This document shows, in pieces, positions 15,924-25,446 of a stretch of DNA of 64,000 bases. Position 1 is the stretch's first letter, and the number at the start of each line of letters is the position of its first letter. This DNA is from Phycisphaerales bacterium (GTDB lineage: Bacteria > Planctomycetota > Phycisphaerae > UBA1845): assembly GCA_020852275.1 (NCBI GenBank), contig JADZBE010000042.1, positions 1 through 64,000 of the forward strand. The letters run 5' to 3'. The notes under the pieces are model-generated. The model was not told the DNA's origin, did no database searches, and saw only the letters and a program-made list of their open reading frames with translations. The position numbers and the translations under genes were made by a program.

Positions 15924-18029
15924 TCACACGGCGTCGTCCACCACGGCGAGAAGCCGTTGCCCGCTGTGCAGCGGCGCGTCGATGTCCGGCGGGCACTGCA
16001 TCGAGCCGTCGGGTTGCTCGATGGCGATGACCTGCGCGCCAAACGATTTCCTGAAATCGGCCTGCCGCAGCGACCGACCCAGCGCGTCGAGCGGAACAAG
16101 CAGGCGCTGGACGCGGTCCGTGCGCTGCGGCGCGACGGCCATGAGAAGCTGATCAAGCTGCCCTTCGCGGTCGATGGCGGCCAGTCCCGCGTGCTCCGCG
16201 AAGACGTGGCGCTGCATGTCGGCGACGTGGCGGCGCAGCGACTCGAACACGCCCCGGCGCGTGAGCATCCCCAGAAAGCGGCGCCGCCGGTCGCGCGAGA
16301 CGACGGGCAGCATGTCGTGATTCTCCCGCTGAAAAACAGCCAGCGCGTGGTACACGTCTTCGTCGGGATGCATGACGGCGAGCCGCTCGGTCATCAGGTC
16401 GGCGGCGATGAACATCTGCGCCAAGTCCGGCTCGTCGATGATTCGGCGAAGGTCCGGCACGGAGATGACGCCGACGAGGCGCTCGCCGTCCAGCACGGCG
16501 AACACCGGGCGCGTGCCCGGCTCGATGCGCCGGATGACCTCGTCCAGACCGGTGTCCGGCGCGGCGAGCGACTTCCAGTCGCGCTCCATGACGCGCTCGA
16601 CGGTCCACGATTCCAGCAGGTGCACCATCGCATCCGCCGCATGCGCCGGCGAGTCCGCGGCCGTGCGAAGCTGCTCGCGGTTCAGCCCCCACCGCCGCCC
16701 GAGCATGTACGCGCTGACGCACACCAGCATCAGCGGCACGATGAGCCGGTAGCTGCCGGTCATCTCGGTCACCATGACCACGGCGGCGAGCGGCGTGCGC
16801 ATCGTCACCGCGAGCACGCCGCCCATGCCCACCGGGATGAGCGAGCGTCGCACGTCAGGCGGGATCGCGCCGGGCAGCAGCCACTCGCCCAGCGTCCCAA
16901 GCAGAATCCCCGCCACGCCGCCAAGAAACACGCTCGGTCCCAGCACGCCGCCTGATCCGCCGCTGCCCACGGTAAAGGCCGTGGCGACGCACTTGAAGAC
17001 GAGGATCAGCGCCAGGAAGAGTGCCTGCCGCGCGAGCGTGTCGCCCATGTCGTTGCTGAAGAGCGAGCCGCTCAGAGCGTTCTGAATGAACGCATAGCGC
17101 CCGTCCATCACCTGCGGCAACATGCAGGCGAGCGCGCCCGTGGCCAGTCCGCCCAGCGCCGGCGCCAGCCACTTGGGCATTCGCGCCCGTGGCATGAGCC
17201 CTTCTTCCACGACGCGGAGGCTGATGCTCAGCAGGATCGCGCCGAGGGCGCAGAGCGGTCCCAGCAAGGCGTAGATGCCCAGTGAGGTGGCGGAGTTGAA
17301 GCCGAGCTGCTCAGCGCCCTGGAGCAGGTATTGATGCGCCGCAAGCCCGAAGACGGGCACGAGCGAGATGAACGTCGAGTAGCCCATGACCGAGGAGATC
17401 ACCGAGGGGACCATCGCGTCCGTCTCGTACTCCGGCTCGCTGTACAGGATACTTGTGGCGAAGAGCGCGCCGCCCAGCGGGCAACGGAAGATCGAGCCGA
17501 CCCCCGCGGCGCATCCCGCCACCAGCAGCACCCGCCGCTCATGCGCCGTCGTCGGGAAGAGCCGGCCCAGCGTGGAACCGATGGCCGCGCCCAGCGCCGC
17601 CGTCGGGCCTTCCGGTCCGGCGGACCCGCCGCTGGAAATCACGGCGACGTTGGCGAGGGACTTGATGCCGGCTCCGCGCAGGGGAAACTCGCCCATCTGA
17701 TGATGAAAGGCGCGGATGAGGGCGTTGGTGCCATGAAGGCGGCTCTCGGGCGCGAGGTAGCGAAGCATCAATCCCGACACCAGCCCGCCCAGCGCCGGCA
17801 GGAGCAGCACGCCCCAGTGGAACTGCCACGCGGTTGCCTGCCCCAGGTGCGTGTATCGCCCGACGAAGACGTTGACGCCGTAATGCAGCGCCGCCTCCAG
17901 CCCCGCCGCCGCCGCGCCGCAGGTCACGCCGACCAGCGTCGCCAGCGCGAACATGCGGCTCCACCGCGCCGCCGGTCGAGGCAGCAGATCCCACAGAGCG
18001 CTCCAGCGTGTGACGCGGGCGCGGCTCAT
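15924..18029 (-). CDS. ClC-type chloride channel/antiporter with CBS and RCK_C domains
   Basis: The 701-residue protein has the ClC core in residues 30-440. The anion-path motifs are LHGTNALIRAFHH (GSGIP position), SSGGSAGPEGP (gating-glutamate loop), and GSGGSGGVLGPSVFLGG. ClC proteins move chloride or exchange it for protons across the inner membrane. Two CBS domains follow (VERVMERDWKSL... and DLMTERLAVMHPDEDV...), which usually bind adenosine nucleotides. The last 90 residues (RVQRLLVPLDALGRSL, GAQVIAIEQPDG) look like an RCK_C/TrkA_C ligand-binding domain. The ATG at 18027-18029 overlaps the ilvC stop as ATGA, so translation is coupled to ilvC. A longer frame inside ilvC is rejected. Confidence 0.88.
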   Translation of the reverse strand: MSRARVTRWSALWDLLPRPAARWSRMFALATLVGVTCGAAAAGLEAALHYGVNVFVGRYTHLGQATAWQFHWGVLLLPALGGLVSGLMLRYLAPESRLHGTNALIRAFHHQMGEFPLRGAGIKSLANVAVISSGGSAGPEGPTAALGAAIGSTLGRLFPTTAHERRVLLVAGCAAGVGSIFRCPLGGALFATSILYSEPEYETDAMVPSVISSVMGYSTFISLVPVFGLAAHQYLLQGAEQLGFNSATSLGIYALLGPLCALGAILLSISLRVVEEGLMPRARMPKWLAPALGGLATGALACMLPQVMDGRYAFIQNALSGSLFSNDMGDTLARQALFLALILVFKCVATAFTVGSGGSGGVLGPSVFLGGVAGILLGTLGEWLLPGAIPPDVRRSLIPVGMGGVLAVTMRTPLAAVVMVTEMTGSYRLIVPLMLVCVSAYMLGRRWGLNREQLRTAADSPAHAADAMVHLLESWTVERVMERDWKSLAAPDTGLDEVIRRIEPGTRPVFAVLDGERLVGVISVPDLRRIIDEPDLAQMFIAADLMTERLAVMHPDEDVYHALAVFQRENHDMLPVVSRDRRRRFLGMLTRRGVFESLRRHVADMQRHVFAEHAGLAAIDREGQLDQLLMAVAPQRTDRVQRLLVPLDALGRSLRQADFRKSFGAQVIAIEQPDGSMQCPPDIDAPLHSGQRLLAVVDDAV

Positions 18030-19027
18030 GCCGGCTTGTCCGCCAGCCAGGGCATCAGCGAGCGCACGAACTGCCCGGCCCGTTCGTACTCTGTTGCGCT
18101 GTCGGCCTCGTGCAGCGCCTTGAACTTCGCGCCGCCGCCGCGCGCCTCCGCCAGCCACTCCGCCGCGAAGCGCCCGCTGCGGATTTCTTCGAGAATCTGC
18201 TTCATCTGCTCCCGCGCCTCCGGGCCGATGACGCGCGGACCCCGCGTCAGGTCGCCGTACTCCGCCGTGTTGGAGATGCGGTCGCGCATCGCCGTCAGGC
18301 CGCGCTCGTAGAGCAGATCCACAATCTGCTTCAGTTCATGGACGCATTCGAGGTACGCGAACTCCGGGGTGTAGCCCGCCTCGACGAGGGTCTCGAACGC
18401 GGCCTGGGTCAGCGCGGAGACGCCGCCGCAGAGGACGACCTGCTCGCCGAAGAGGTCGGTTTCGGTCTCTTCGGCGAACGTGGTCCGCAGCACGCCGGCC
18501 CGTGTCGAGCCGATCGCGTCCGCCCACGCCAATGCTCTGTCGAACGCGCGACCGCTCGCATCCTGCGCCACGGCCGCCAGCGCGGGCAGCCCCTTGCCCG
18601 CGGCATACAACGACCGCAGGAGCGCGCCGGGACCCTTCGGCGCCACCATGATGACGTCGCTTCCCGGCGGCGGCGCGATGAAGCCGAAGCGAAGGTTGAA
18701 CCCGTGAACGAACCCCAGCGTGGTCCGCGGCTTCAGCGCAGGCGCGATGTCGCGGGCGAAAACGTCCGCCGCCGTTTCATCCGGCAACGTCAGGATCACC
18801 CAGTCGGCGCCGGCGACGGCCTCGCCGACGGGCAGCGGCTGGAAACCGTCCGCCGCGGCGCGATCGAAGCCGCGCCCTGGCCGCTGTCCGACGACGACGC
18901 GCACGCCGCTGTCCCGCAGGTTCAGCGCGTGGGCGTGACCCTGATTCCCGTAGCCGACGACCGCGACAGTCGCGCCCGAAAGCAGGGACCGATCAACCTC
19001 CGACCGGCGATAAACGGTCAAGCCCAT
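18026..19027 (-). CDS. ilvC: Ketol-acid reductoisomerase, class I
   Basis: KARI rearranges and reduces 2-acetolactate in valine/leucine and isoleucine synthesis using NAD(P)H and Mg2+. The 333-residue length fits class I. The Rossmann motif GYGNQGHAHALNLRDSG is present, with GQRPGRGF at the cofactor-specificity loop. Catalytic-domain motifs include MVAPKGPG, FAEETETDLFGEQ (metal-binding Asp/Glu), and YLECVHELKQIVDLLYERG. The ATG at 19025-19027 is supported by GAGGG eight bases upstream and by family length; the upstream part of the frame runs through intergenic repeat. No ilvB/ilvN or ilvD is near, and the coupled partner is a ClC channel. Confidence 0.95.
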   Translation of the reverse strand: MGLTVYRRSEVDRSLLSGATVAVVGYGNQGHAHALNLRDSGVRVVVGQRPGRGFDRAAADGFQPLPVGEAVAGADWVILTLPDETAADVFARDIAPALKPRTTLGFVHGFNLRFGFIAPPPGSDVIMVAPKGPGALLRSLYAAGKGLPALAAVAQDASGRAFDRALAWADAIGSTRAGVLRTTFAEETETDLFGEQVVLCGGVSALTQAAFETLVEAGYTPEFAYLECVHELKQIVDLLYERGLTAMRDRISNTAEYGDLTRGPRVIGPEAREQMKQILEEIRSGRFAAEWLAEARGGGAKFKALHEADSATEYERAGQFVRSLMPWLADKPA

Positions 19028-19082
19028 CCCAAACCCTCGGAGCAGCCGCGCCCTTCCAAACCGCGCCGACCAGAGCCGCGCC

Positions 19083-19145
19083 CTGGACCCCCGCCTGCGC
19101 GGGAGTGGCGATGCGCACTGCCGGCTTTCGATTCCGCCGTGGCCT
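19083..19145. repeat. Partial copy of CCCGC-hairpin element (family B)
   Basis: CCCCCGCCTGCGCGGGAG forms a hairpin, followed at some distance by TTCGATTCCGCC, the usual end of the element. The same gap ends with CTCCCTCACGGTCGCGGC at 19225-19244, another short repeat also present at 37421 and 44171. Confidence 0.7.
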
Positions 19146-19262
19146 CTGAACCCAACGCGGCTGCCTGTCACGCAACTCGGCTTGCACGCTGTTTCGAAAC
19201 CCGCGGATTCGTATGGAAACCCTCGCTCCCTCACGGTCGCGGCTCAGTTGTGCAACAGCGTC

Positions 19263-20030
19263 TCAATCCCGCCGCGCGAACCGCAGCACGTAATTCTCCT
19301 TCAGGAAATCCGGCTCGGCCTGCTGGACAAGCTTGAACCCGAAGGACTCCACTTCGCGGATCAAGTCCTCCTTGCCGATGCGCACGTGATCCAGCACCCA
19401 GTCGCGGCTCACGCCCGGCACGCGAATGAAATCCACGATCACCACCTGCCCGCCCGGGCGCAGGGCGCGATGCAGCGAGGCCATCGTCGAGCGCGGGTAC
19501 TCGAAGTGATGATACGTGTCGCAGATGAACGCGGCATCGATGCAGCCGGGCGGCAGCTCGACGGAGTCCTCCTTGCACTGCACGGCGCGGACCTGCTTGA
19601 GCCCCTGCTCCTTCGCCAACCGGTCGATGCGCTCGACGAAGGCGGGCGTAAGGTCCACGGCGTACACGGTCCCGTTCGCTCCGACGCCCCGGGCGAAGAG
19701 CGGCTCGAAGAGCCCTGTCCCCGCACCGATGTCCGCCATCGACTGCTCCGGCTTAAGTCCGATCCATTCCACGATCCGCTCGCGCTGGCTGTAAATCTCG
19801 CGGCTTTCGGTTTCGAAGCGCTCGATCCACACGTCCACCGGCTCGGTCTTGTAGGCTTCGTTGATGCCGGGCTTGACGCTCGCCTCGCGCGGCGTTTCGG
19901 CCACTCCCGTGCTGCGACATCCCAAGCCGACGAGCGCCGGCAGGAGGATCCAAGCGCACAGCGTTCCGCGATGCAGCCACTTCCTCGCGCGAAGCTCGCC
20001 GCCGCTTACGGGATACGAACCACTATTCAT
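19263..20030 (-). CDS. Lipoprotein SAM-dependent methyltransferase
   Basis: The 255-residue protein has an N-terminal signal ending in a lipobox (LVGLGC, Cys at about residue 38), then a class I methyltransferase domain. Motif I is DIGAGTGLFEPL, the acidic end of strand 2 is VYAVDLTP, motif IV region is FICDTYHHFEYP, and ALRPGGQVVIVDF follows. These define a UbiE/Methyltransf_11-like fold. If the signal is used, the enzyme sits outside the inner membrane, where SAM is not expected. The substrate is unknown. Such lipoprotein methyltransferases recur in planctomycetes. The ATG at 20028-20030 is the first that includes the complete signal. Confidence 0.78.
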   Translation of the reverse strand: MNSGSYPVSGGELRARKWLHRGTLCAWILLPALVGLGCRSTGVAETPREASVKPGINEAYKTEPVDVWIERFETESREIYSQRERIVEWIGLKPEQSMADIGAGTGLFEPLFARGVGANGTVYAVDLTPAFVERIDRLAKEQGLKQVRAVQCKEDSVELPPGCIDAAFICDTYHHFEYPRSTMASLHRALRPGGQVVIVDFIRVPGVSRDWVLDHVRIGKEDLIREVESFGFKLVQQAEPDFLKENYVLRFARRD

Positions 20031-20362
20031 GTGAATCTCCAGTTGTCATCCACGGTCGCCGCGGATGCAAACACGCTGTCCAGCAGGCATGTTACGACCC
20101 ACGCTGCCACTTTGGAAACCCGTCGGAAACAGCCTAAGATGCGCCGCGGAGCGACCGCGTTCAAACCACGGCGAAGCGACGGGAAGAAGCAACCCCGCTT
20201 CGGGCAGTGCGGATGCGCCGCAAGCGACCTGAGTCGGCGCTGGACCGCGCCGCGCGCTCGTGCATCATTGCGCGGCGCGCCCTCGCTTGCGCTTCGGGTT
20301 CGCAGCAGCTTTCGTGCCTCTTGGTGTTTCGACGATTCGGCGTTTCGGCGTTTCGACGATCC
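20031..20362. repeat. 332-base intergenic gap with short dispersed repeats
   Basis: The region lies between divergent genes. At 20278-20305 is CCCTCGCTTGCGCTTCGGGT, the same sequence as at 39394-39419. At 20328-20362 the 8-9 base unit CGGCGTTT/CGACGATT is repeated about four times just before the cysteine desulfurase start. No gene or RNA is recognised. Confidence 0.6.
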
Positions 20363-21505
20363 ATGATCTACCTCGACCATGCAGCGACGAGTTGGCCCAA
20401 GCCGGCGGCGGTGACGCGGGCCATGCAGGCGTTTCTCGACGAGGCCGGAGGGAACCCTGGTCGCGCGGGGCACCGGCGGGCGCGGGCGTCGCAGGCCTTG
20501 ATCGAAACGCTGCGCATCAAGCTGGCGCGCAGGATCGGCGGCGTCGAGCCGCAGGGCGTGGTCTTTACCCTCAACGGCACGGACGCGCTGAACATCGCCA
20601 TCAAGGGCGCCCTGCGACCCGGCGACCACGTGGTTACGACGCAGGCGGAGCACAACAGCGTACGCCGCCCGCTGCACGGGCTGGCGCGGCGCGGCGTCAT
20701 CGCGCTGACGACCGTGCGCGCAGACGGCGAGGGCTTCATCGACCCGGATGACGTGCGGCGGGCGCTGACGCCGAAGACGAGGCTCGTGGCGTGCCTTCAC
20801 GTCAGCAATGTCACCGGCACGGTGCAGCCCATCGGGGACGTCGGCGCGATCATCCGCGAGCACGGCGATGCACTGTTGCTGGTGGACGCGGCGCAGTCCG
20901 CAGGCCTGCTCGATGTTTCGCCCGCCGCGCTGAACGCGGACCTGGTCGCGTTTCCGGGGCACAAGGCGATCTTCGGTCCGCCGGGGACGGGCGTGCTGCT
21001 GGTCGGACCAAGGGCCGAGCTTGAGCCTTTCCGCGAAGGCGGGACGGGAACGGATTCTGAAAACCCGCTGCAGCCGGAAGACCTGCCGACGCGGCTGGAG
21101 GCGGGCACGCCCAACACCGTCGGGCTGGCGGGCCTGTCGGCGGCGCTGGACCTTCTCGACCCGCCCTCGGCGCTCGCGCACGAGCAGCGCCTCCTGCGAC
21201 GGTTGATCGATCAGCTCGCCGGGCATGAACGCATCCGCCTTTACGGACCCCTCGATGGGCGCCGGCAGGTCGGCGTACTCTCGATGAACCTCGCGGGAAC
21301 GGACCCGCAGGATGCCGCCGCGATTCTCGACGACTCGTTTGACATCGCCGTGCGCCCGGGTCTGCACTGCGCCCCGGACATGCACCGCGCACTGGGCACG
21401 CACGCGGCCGGCGCCCTCCGCGCGTCGCTCGCCTCCTGCACAACGGAGGCCCAGATCGATGCCTTCGTCGCCGCCGTCGTGCGGATCGCGGAGAGCACCC
21501 GTTAG
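20363..21505 (+). CDS. Cysteine desulfurase family protein (class V aminotransferase)
   Basis: The 380-residue PLP enzyme starts at MIYLDHAATSWPKP, the usual first strand of this family; the upstream frame runs through repeats and is discarded. Motifs are FTLNGTDALNIAIKGAL, the PLP-contact EHNSVRRPL, VSNVTGTVQPI, VDAAQSAG, and the Schiff-base lysine in FPGHKAIFGPPGTGVL. The active-site Cys is probably in VRPGLHCAPDMHRALGT near the C terminus. Cysteine desulfurases take sulfur from cysteine for Fe-S clusters or other thio-cofactors. The SSGSAC-type IscS loop is replaced by the short loop of group II enzymes. No suf or isc gene is adjacent, so the acceptor is not known. Confidence 0.85.
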   Translation: MIYLDHAATSWPKPAAVTRAMQAFLDEAGGNPGRAGHRRARASQALIETLRIKLARRIGGVEPQGVVFTLNGTDALNIAIKGALRPGDHVVTTQAEHNSVRRPLHGLARRGVIALTTVRADGEGFIDPDDVRRALTPKTRLVACLHVSNVTGTVQPIGDVGAIIREHGDALLLVDAAQSAGLLDVSPAALNADLVAFPGHKAIFGPPGTGVLLVGPRAELEPFREGGTGTDSENPLQPEDLPTRLEAGTPNTVGLAGLSAALDLLDPPSALAHEQRLLRRLIDQLAGHERIRLYGPLDGRRQVGVLSMNLAGTDPQDAAAILDDSFDIAVRPGLHCAPDMHRALGTHAAGALRASLASCTTEAQIDAFVAAVVRIAESTR

Positions 21506-21549
21506 CCGGACTGATTTCCGCTCCGGCCGGCGGAAGCGGCTCGTGCTCC

Positions 21550-23019
21550 CTACTCGATGATCCGGTGAAGCTGCAGGTCCTCGCGCATGCGATCGAAGAA
21601 ATCCTCCCGGGTGATCTTCTCCCAGTCGCCGTTGGGCTTGATCTGGCGGAATTCGTTGATCTCCAGAGGCCCGAAGCGAAGTTCTCCCCACCAGGCGGTG
21701 TAGGTTTCCATGGAATGCTCCAACGCTGTTCGATCAGCGGTCAGCACGAGCTCGATGCGATCCTCAGGGTTGAATGGCCGCACTTCGCCCCATGCATCGG
21801 TGGCCATTCGGATTCTCCCCTGGCTCGACGTGAAGGCGCCGACATCACGACCTCGGCTCAGTTCGCCCCCGGGGACGGAAAACCACGTCGAGAATGCAAT
21901 GTCCACCGGGAGCGGCTGCGCGACTTTCAATTCGGCGCGCATCCTCAATTCCGTGTAGCCCCCCTCGAAGGTGATGCGCGAGGCCGTGACTTTGCTGACC
22001 TGAAAATGATTCTTCAGCACTTGCTGGAGGGAGGGATCGAAGACCCATTGGATCGGATCCACGTTCTCCAGCGGCCAGATTTCGAAATCCTTCGTAATCT
22101 CAACCCACTTCGACCAGACAACCTCCTGGTGACCTTGGCCATCCGTGGACTTCGTAGCCTCAATACACCCATACCATTCAAGTACGTGGCGCCCGGGCTG
22201 GAGGTCCGGTCGGTGAAGAGAATGAATGCTCGCGGAATTCCAGTCGTTTGAAAATGGAGGTTCCGGACCCGCCCACCTCAAATCGGCCGCTCCGCCATCC
22301 AGTCCCAGATACGCATCCCGGATCACCATCTCGCAACCTCCGAACCGCTTGAGCGCGACGGACCCCACACCGGTCCTGCGCACGGCACAAACAACGGGGT
22401 CGCCTTCAAGAACGATCGGCCGGACTTCCAGCGAGACGATTCCCATCTGATCGAAGTATCGATCCTGCAGCTCAAGGCTGAGCCTGCCTTGCGCGAAGGT
22501 CAGCGCCAGGATGCTCAGCCAGCCCTCCACGGCATGCGAGCGGGCGGCCCTTGATTGTTTGTCGAGTGCGGCAGCGACGAGCCGGCGAAGCGCGGCATCG
22601 GGGACACTCTGAGCTTGCACTCGCGCCACCAGCTCCTTCAGCGCCGGGTTGACGTCGCGGGAGGCGGCATCAATCAGCCAGCTCGTGGGATAGCAGGGAT
22701 AAGGGTTGATGGCGCGGAGGCGCTTGTAGCCAAGGTACGCGGGAACGGAGAGCGAGGCGAGCATCAGCACACATCCGCCGCCGAGCGCTCGCCTCCGCCG
22801 CGAGGGTCTGCCGATCAACACCGTCGTGGATCCCAGCGACGTCCCGCACTCCGGGCACTTGTCCGACGTCAGTCCAGTCAGGTTGTAGCGACACTTGCGA
22901 CAGTGCGGGTCCGTGCCGATGCGCCGACCGCGAAGACCGCGGATCAGGAGGACGAGTCCCGCAAGGAAGAGGGCCGCGAGCACTGTCAGCAGCGGAAGAC
23001 CCAAGCGCAGAGTGTTCAT
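21550..23019 (-). CDS. Zinc-ribbon membrane protein, function unknown
   Basis: The 489-residue protein starts with a membrane helix (LPLLTVLAALFLAGLVLLI), then a zinc ribbon CRKCRYNLTG...CPECG at residues 39-58, a second helix (GGGCVLMLASLSVPAYLGY), and a large soluble domain probably outside the membrane. The CxxCxYxLxG...CPECG ribbon next to helices is very frequent in planctomycete proteins of unknown role. The soluble part contains beta-rich stretches such as GRHVLEWYGCIE and LSLELQDRYFDQMGIVS. No catalytic motif is seen. It converges on the cysteine desulfurase gene and stands alone. Confidence 0.7.
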   Translation of the reverse strand: MNTLRLGLPLLTVLAALFLAGLVLLIRGLRGRRIGTDPHCRKCRYNLTGLTSDKCPECGTSLGSTTVLIGRPSRRRRALGGGCVLMLASLSVPAYLGYKRLRAINPYPCYPTSWLIDAASRDVNPALKELVARVQAQSVPDAALRRLVAAALDKQSRAARSHAVEGWLSILALTFAQGRLSLELQDRYFDQMGIVSLEVRPIVLEGDPVVCAVRRTGVGSVALKRFGGCEMVIRDAYLGLDGGAADLRWAGPEPPFSNDWNSASIHSLHRPDLQPGRHVLEWYGCIEATKSTDGQGHQEVVWSKWVEITKDFEIWPLENVDPIQWVFDPSLQQVLKNHFQVSKVTASRITFEGGYTELRMRAELKVAQPLPVDIAFSTWFSVPGGELSRGRDVGAFTSSQGRIRMATDAWGEVRPFNPEDRIELVLTADRTALEHSMETYTAWWGELRFGPLEINEFRQIKPNGDWEKITREDFFDRMREDLQLHRIIE

Positions 23020-23108
23020 GGGGTGCGGTTCCGTCAGAAGGGTGCATGGTAGGCGAAGGGGGTAGGGCGGTCAACTTCTTCTGCTAAGGGGTTCTACATG
23101 ATGAGGCT

Positions 23109-23197
23109 CACCGGTTGGAAAACCGGTGCCACACGTTGGGACACCGATGCCACACGTTGGGACACCGATGCCACACGTTGGGAAACCGGTGTCACAG
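23109..23197. repeat. 21-bp tandem array with CACCGG palindromes (family C)
   Basis: Three to four copies of a 21-base unit (CACACGTTGGGACACCGATG plus C) are framed by CACCGGTTGGAAAACCGGTG. The unit pairs CACCGG/CCGGTG around TTGGAAA. Similar CACCGG palindromes occur at 32496, 42451 and 63797. It lies between a zinc-ribbon gene and nhaC-like gene. Confidence 0.85.
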
Positions 23198-25345
23198 TCC
23201 GGACGGTCTTCGAGCCTGTGGCGCCGAACCCATGGCGGCGCCGCCCGCCGATGCGGCGGCGGCTGAGGCAGCGCCCGTCGCGGCTGCGATCGCCGCGGCG
23301 ACGTCCTTGAGCACGCGCGGTCTCCGGCCCAGCGCCAGCACGATCATCAGTCCCGCGAGGCACCCGGCAGGCAGGGCGTAATGCCAAGGCTGGCCATACA
23401 CGTTGGTGACGATGTAGCCGCAGACGGCGGCGAGGACCGCGGCGGCGAGGGCGTAAGGCAACTGCGTGATGACGTGATCTTCATGCCGGCAGCCGGTGGC
23501 GGCGGACGTGATGATCGTCGTATCGGCCATTGGCGAGCAGTGCGCCCCGAAGAGCGCGCCGCCGACGACCGCGCCGATGCCCGAGTAAAACAGCGGCTCG
23601 GCGCGGAACAACTCCTCCGCCGGCATCGCCTGCACGAGTCCCGCCATCAGCGCCACCGTCACCGGCGTCAGCAGCGCGGCCGTGGTCCACGCCGAGCCGG
23701 TCAGCAGCGCGACGACGGCGGACGCGGCGAACATCACCAGCGGCATCCACTCGTTCGGCACACTGATGTGGTGCAGCACGCCGAGCAGCGCCTGCGTCAT
23801 GTGCAGATCCCCGCATACCCGCGCAAGCCCCAGCGACAGCAGCAGCGCGACGATGGCCGGAACCATGCGCCCCATGCCGCTCAGCCCCGCCTCCGATGCC
23901 TCACGGATCGAGCCGGCGCGCGAGACGAACGTGAGCAGAAACGCCAGCAGTGCGTATCCCCACGCGCCGTAAAAGAGCGCGTCCGCCGGGTCGCCTTGAC
24001 GGATGAACTGCGTGAGCTTGTCCGTCAGCGAGACTTCGGCGTTCGCCCAGAGGTCGCCGTTCCACCCCGACTTGAGCATCAATCCCGCCGACATCCCCAC
24101 GAACGTCAGCACCGGCAGCAGCCCGATCCACGCGCGGGGGATGATGCCCTTGTGCTCGTAAATCACCTGTGCCTCGTTGCGCGGGTTGCCGGTCTGACCG
24201 GACAAGGCGCGCGACTCCGCCCACCACATCGGACCGAAATCGCGGTCCAGCAGCGCGATCCATAGCGCCAGCGCCAGCGCGAAAACCGCGTAGAAGCGGT
24301 ACCCGATGCTGCCCAGGAACAGCGACGTCCCGTCCGAGGCCGCGAGGAACGGCGGCAGCGACCCGCGATCAAGCTGCCCCAGTCCGCTCGAAAGCAGCGC
24401 GATCTCCGCCACGACCCAGGCGCCGATCATCACCAGCGAACCGACGGAGGCGGCCGTGGCGTCCACCAGGTACGCCAGCTTGGCGCGCGACATGCGCGTG
24501 CGATCGTAGGCAAGTTGCATCATCGGTCCGACGGTCATGCGCCCCGCCGTCGGCTCGAAGCAGACGACGACGCTGGAAAGCCACGTGGCCATCAGCCCGC
24601 GCCGCTGCGAAGCGGTTTTTCCGCAGAAGAGATTGGAAAGCCCGGCCATGCCGCCGTTGCGCCCGGTGACGCCCGCCGCGAAGCCGACCACGAGAAGGAA
24701 CATCACGAGCTTGAGGCGTTGGTGTCCGCGATCGTCCGAGCTGATCGTCGAGACCAAAGCTTGTTCCACGCCGTAGCGAAAGCCGCCGACGGCCGGGTGC
24801 ATCCGCGCGTAATCCGCCACGATGCCCAGCGCCGGGTCCGCTTTCATTTCATCCGCAACGGCGCCGGCGGCCTGTGCGGCGTCGGCGGCTTGCGAGTCGG
24901 CAGCGGCGGTTGGCGCCACGCTGTCAGGTCCGGTCCGCCGGATCTCGCCGATCGTGAGCATGTACGCGCCCGTCAGGATGCCGAGAAACAGCCCGGGCAC
25001 GACTTGACGGAAGAGCAAGGAGAATACGAGCACAACGAGGGCGGGGGCGAGCACCCACAGCCCGTAGCCGTAGCGGTCGCCGCGCGCAGGCGTGTCGGCG
25101 GTCGCCGCGCCAGGCGAGTCGGATTCTGGATGGATCGTGCCGGCGATGAGATCCCTGCCGAGGTCATTCTGAGATTCCTGCTCGTCCCCCTGCAGCAGCC
25201 TGATCGCCGGTTGCGCCGAGGCGCCGGCAGGCGAAGATTGGGGCTCCTGCGGCGCACAGGCTGACGCCGGAAAGTTCGCGCCGCAGCAGATGACGCAGGC
25301 GGAGACAAGCAGGATCGAAACGCGGCGTCGGGGTGATGAACACAT
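23192..25345 (-). CDS. NhaC-type Na+/H+ antiporter family protein
   Basis: The 717-residue protein begins with a signal-like helix and a Pro/Ala/Gly-rich segment (about residues 1-90), unlike the ~450-520 residues of typical NhaC. The transporter core then has about twelve helices. Family landmarks are VVPGLFLGILTGAYML, GNGGMAGLSNL in a glycine-rich loop, CFEPTAGRMTVGPMMQLAYDR, and GAVVGGALFGAHCSPMADTTIITSAATGC. The last is the best marker of the NhaC-related group. It would exchange sodium or organic ions for protons at the inner membrane. The C terminus is an Ala/Gly run. GGAG lies ten bases before the ATG. It is a single gene. Confidence 0.85.
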   Translation of the reverse strand: MCSSPRRRVSILLVSACVICCGANFPASACAPQEPQSSPAGASAQPAIRLLQGDEQESQNDLGRDLIAGTIHPESDSPGAATADTPARGDRYGYGLWVLAPALVVLVFSLLFRQVVPGLFLGILTGAYMLTIGEIRRTGPDSVAPTAAADSQAADAAQAAGAVADEMKADPALGIVADYARMHPAVGGFRYGVEQALVSTISSDDRGHQRLKLVMFLLVVGFAAGVTGRNGGMAGLSNLFCGKTASQRRGLMATWLSSVVVCFEPTAGRMTVGPMMQLAYDRTRMSRAKLAYLVDATAASVGSLVMIGAWVVAEIALLSSGLGQLDRGSLPPFLAASDGTSLFLGSIGYRFYAVFALALALWIALLDRDFGPMWWAESRALSGQTGNPRNEAQVIYEHKGIIPRAWIGLLPVLTFVGMSAGLMLKSGWNGDLWANAEVSLTDKLTQFIRQGDPADALFYGAWGYALLAFLLTFVSRAGSIREASEAGLSGMGRMVPAIVALLLSLGLARVCGDLHMTQALLGVLHHISVPNEWMPLVMFAASAVVALLTGSAWTTAALLTPVTVALMAGLVQAMPAEELFRAEPLFYSGIGAVVGGALFGAHCSPMADTTIITSAATGCRHEDHVITQLPYALAAAVLAAVCGYIVTNVYGQPWHYALPAGCLAGLMIVLALGRRPRVLKDVAAAIAAATGAASAAAASAGGAAMGSAPQARRPSGL

Positions 25346-25446
25346 GGGAAGTTGACTCCGTTGATCGGCGGCGCCTCCTCCGCGCGGGGAGGACGACGGT
25401 GAACTGAAACGCTTTTCTAATCCAGCGGCCCGTCAGGGTCAACGCG

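Noticed and set aside
23109..23197. Regular 21-base repeats that look like a small CRISPR array
   Set aside because: The units are directly adjacent with no unique spacers, and no cas gene is in the window. It is a tandem array of a palindrome.
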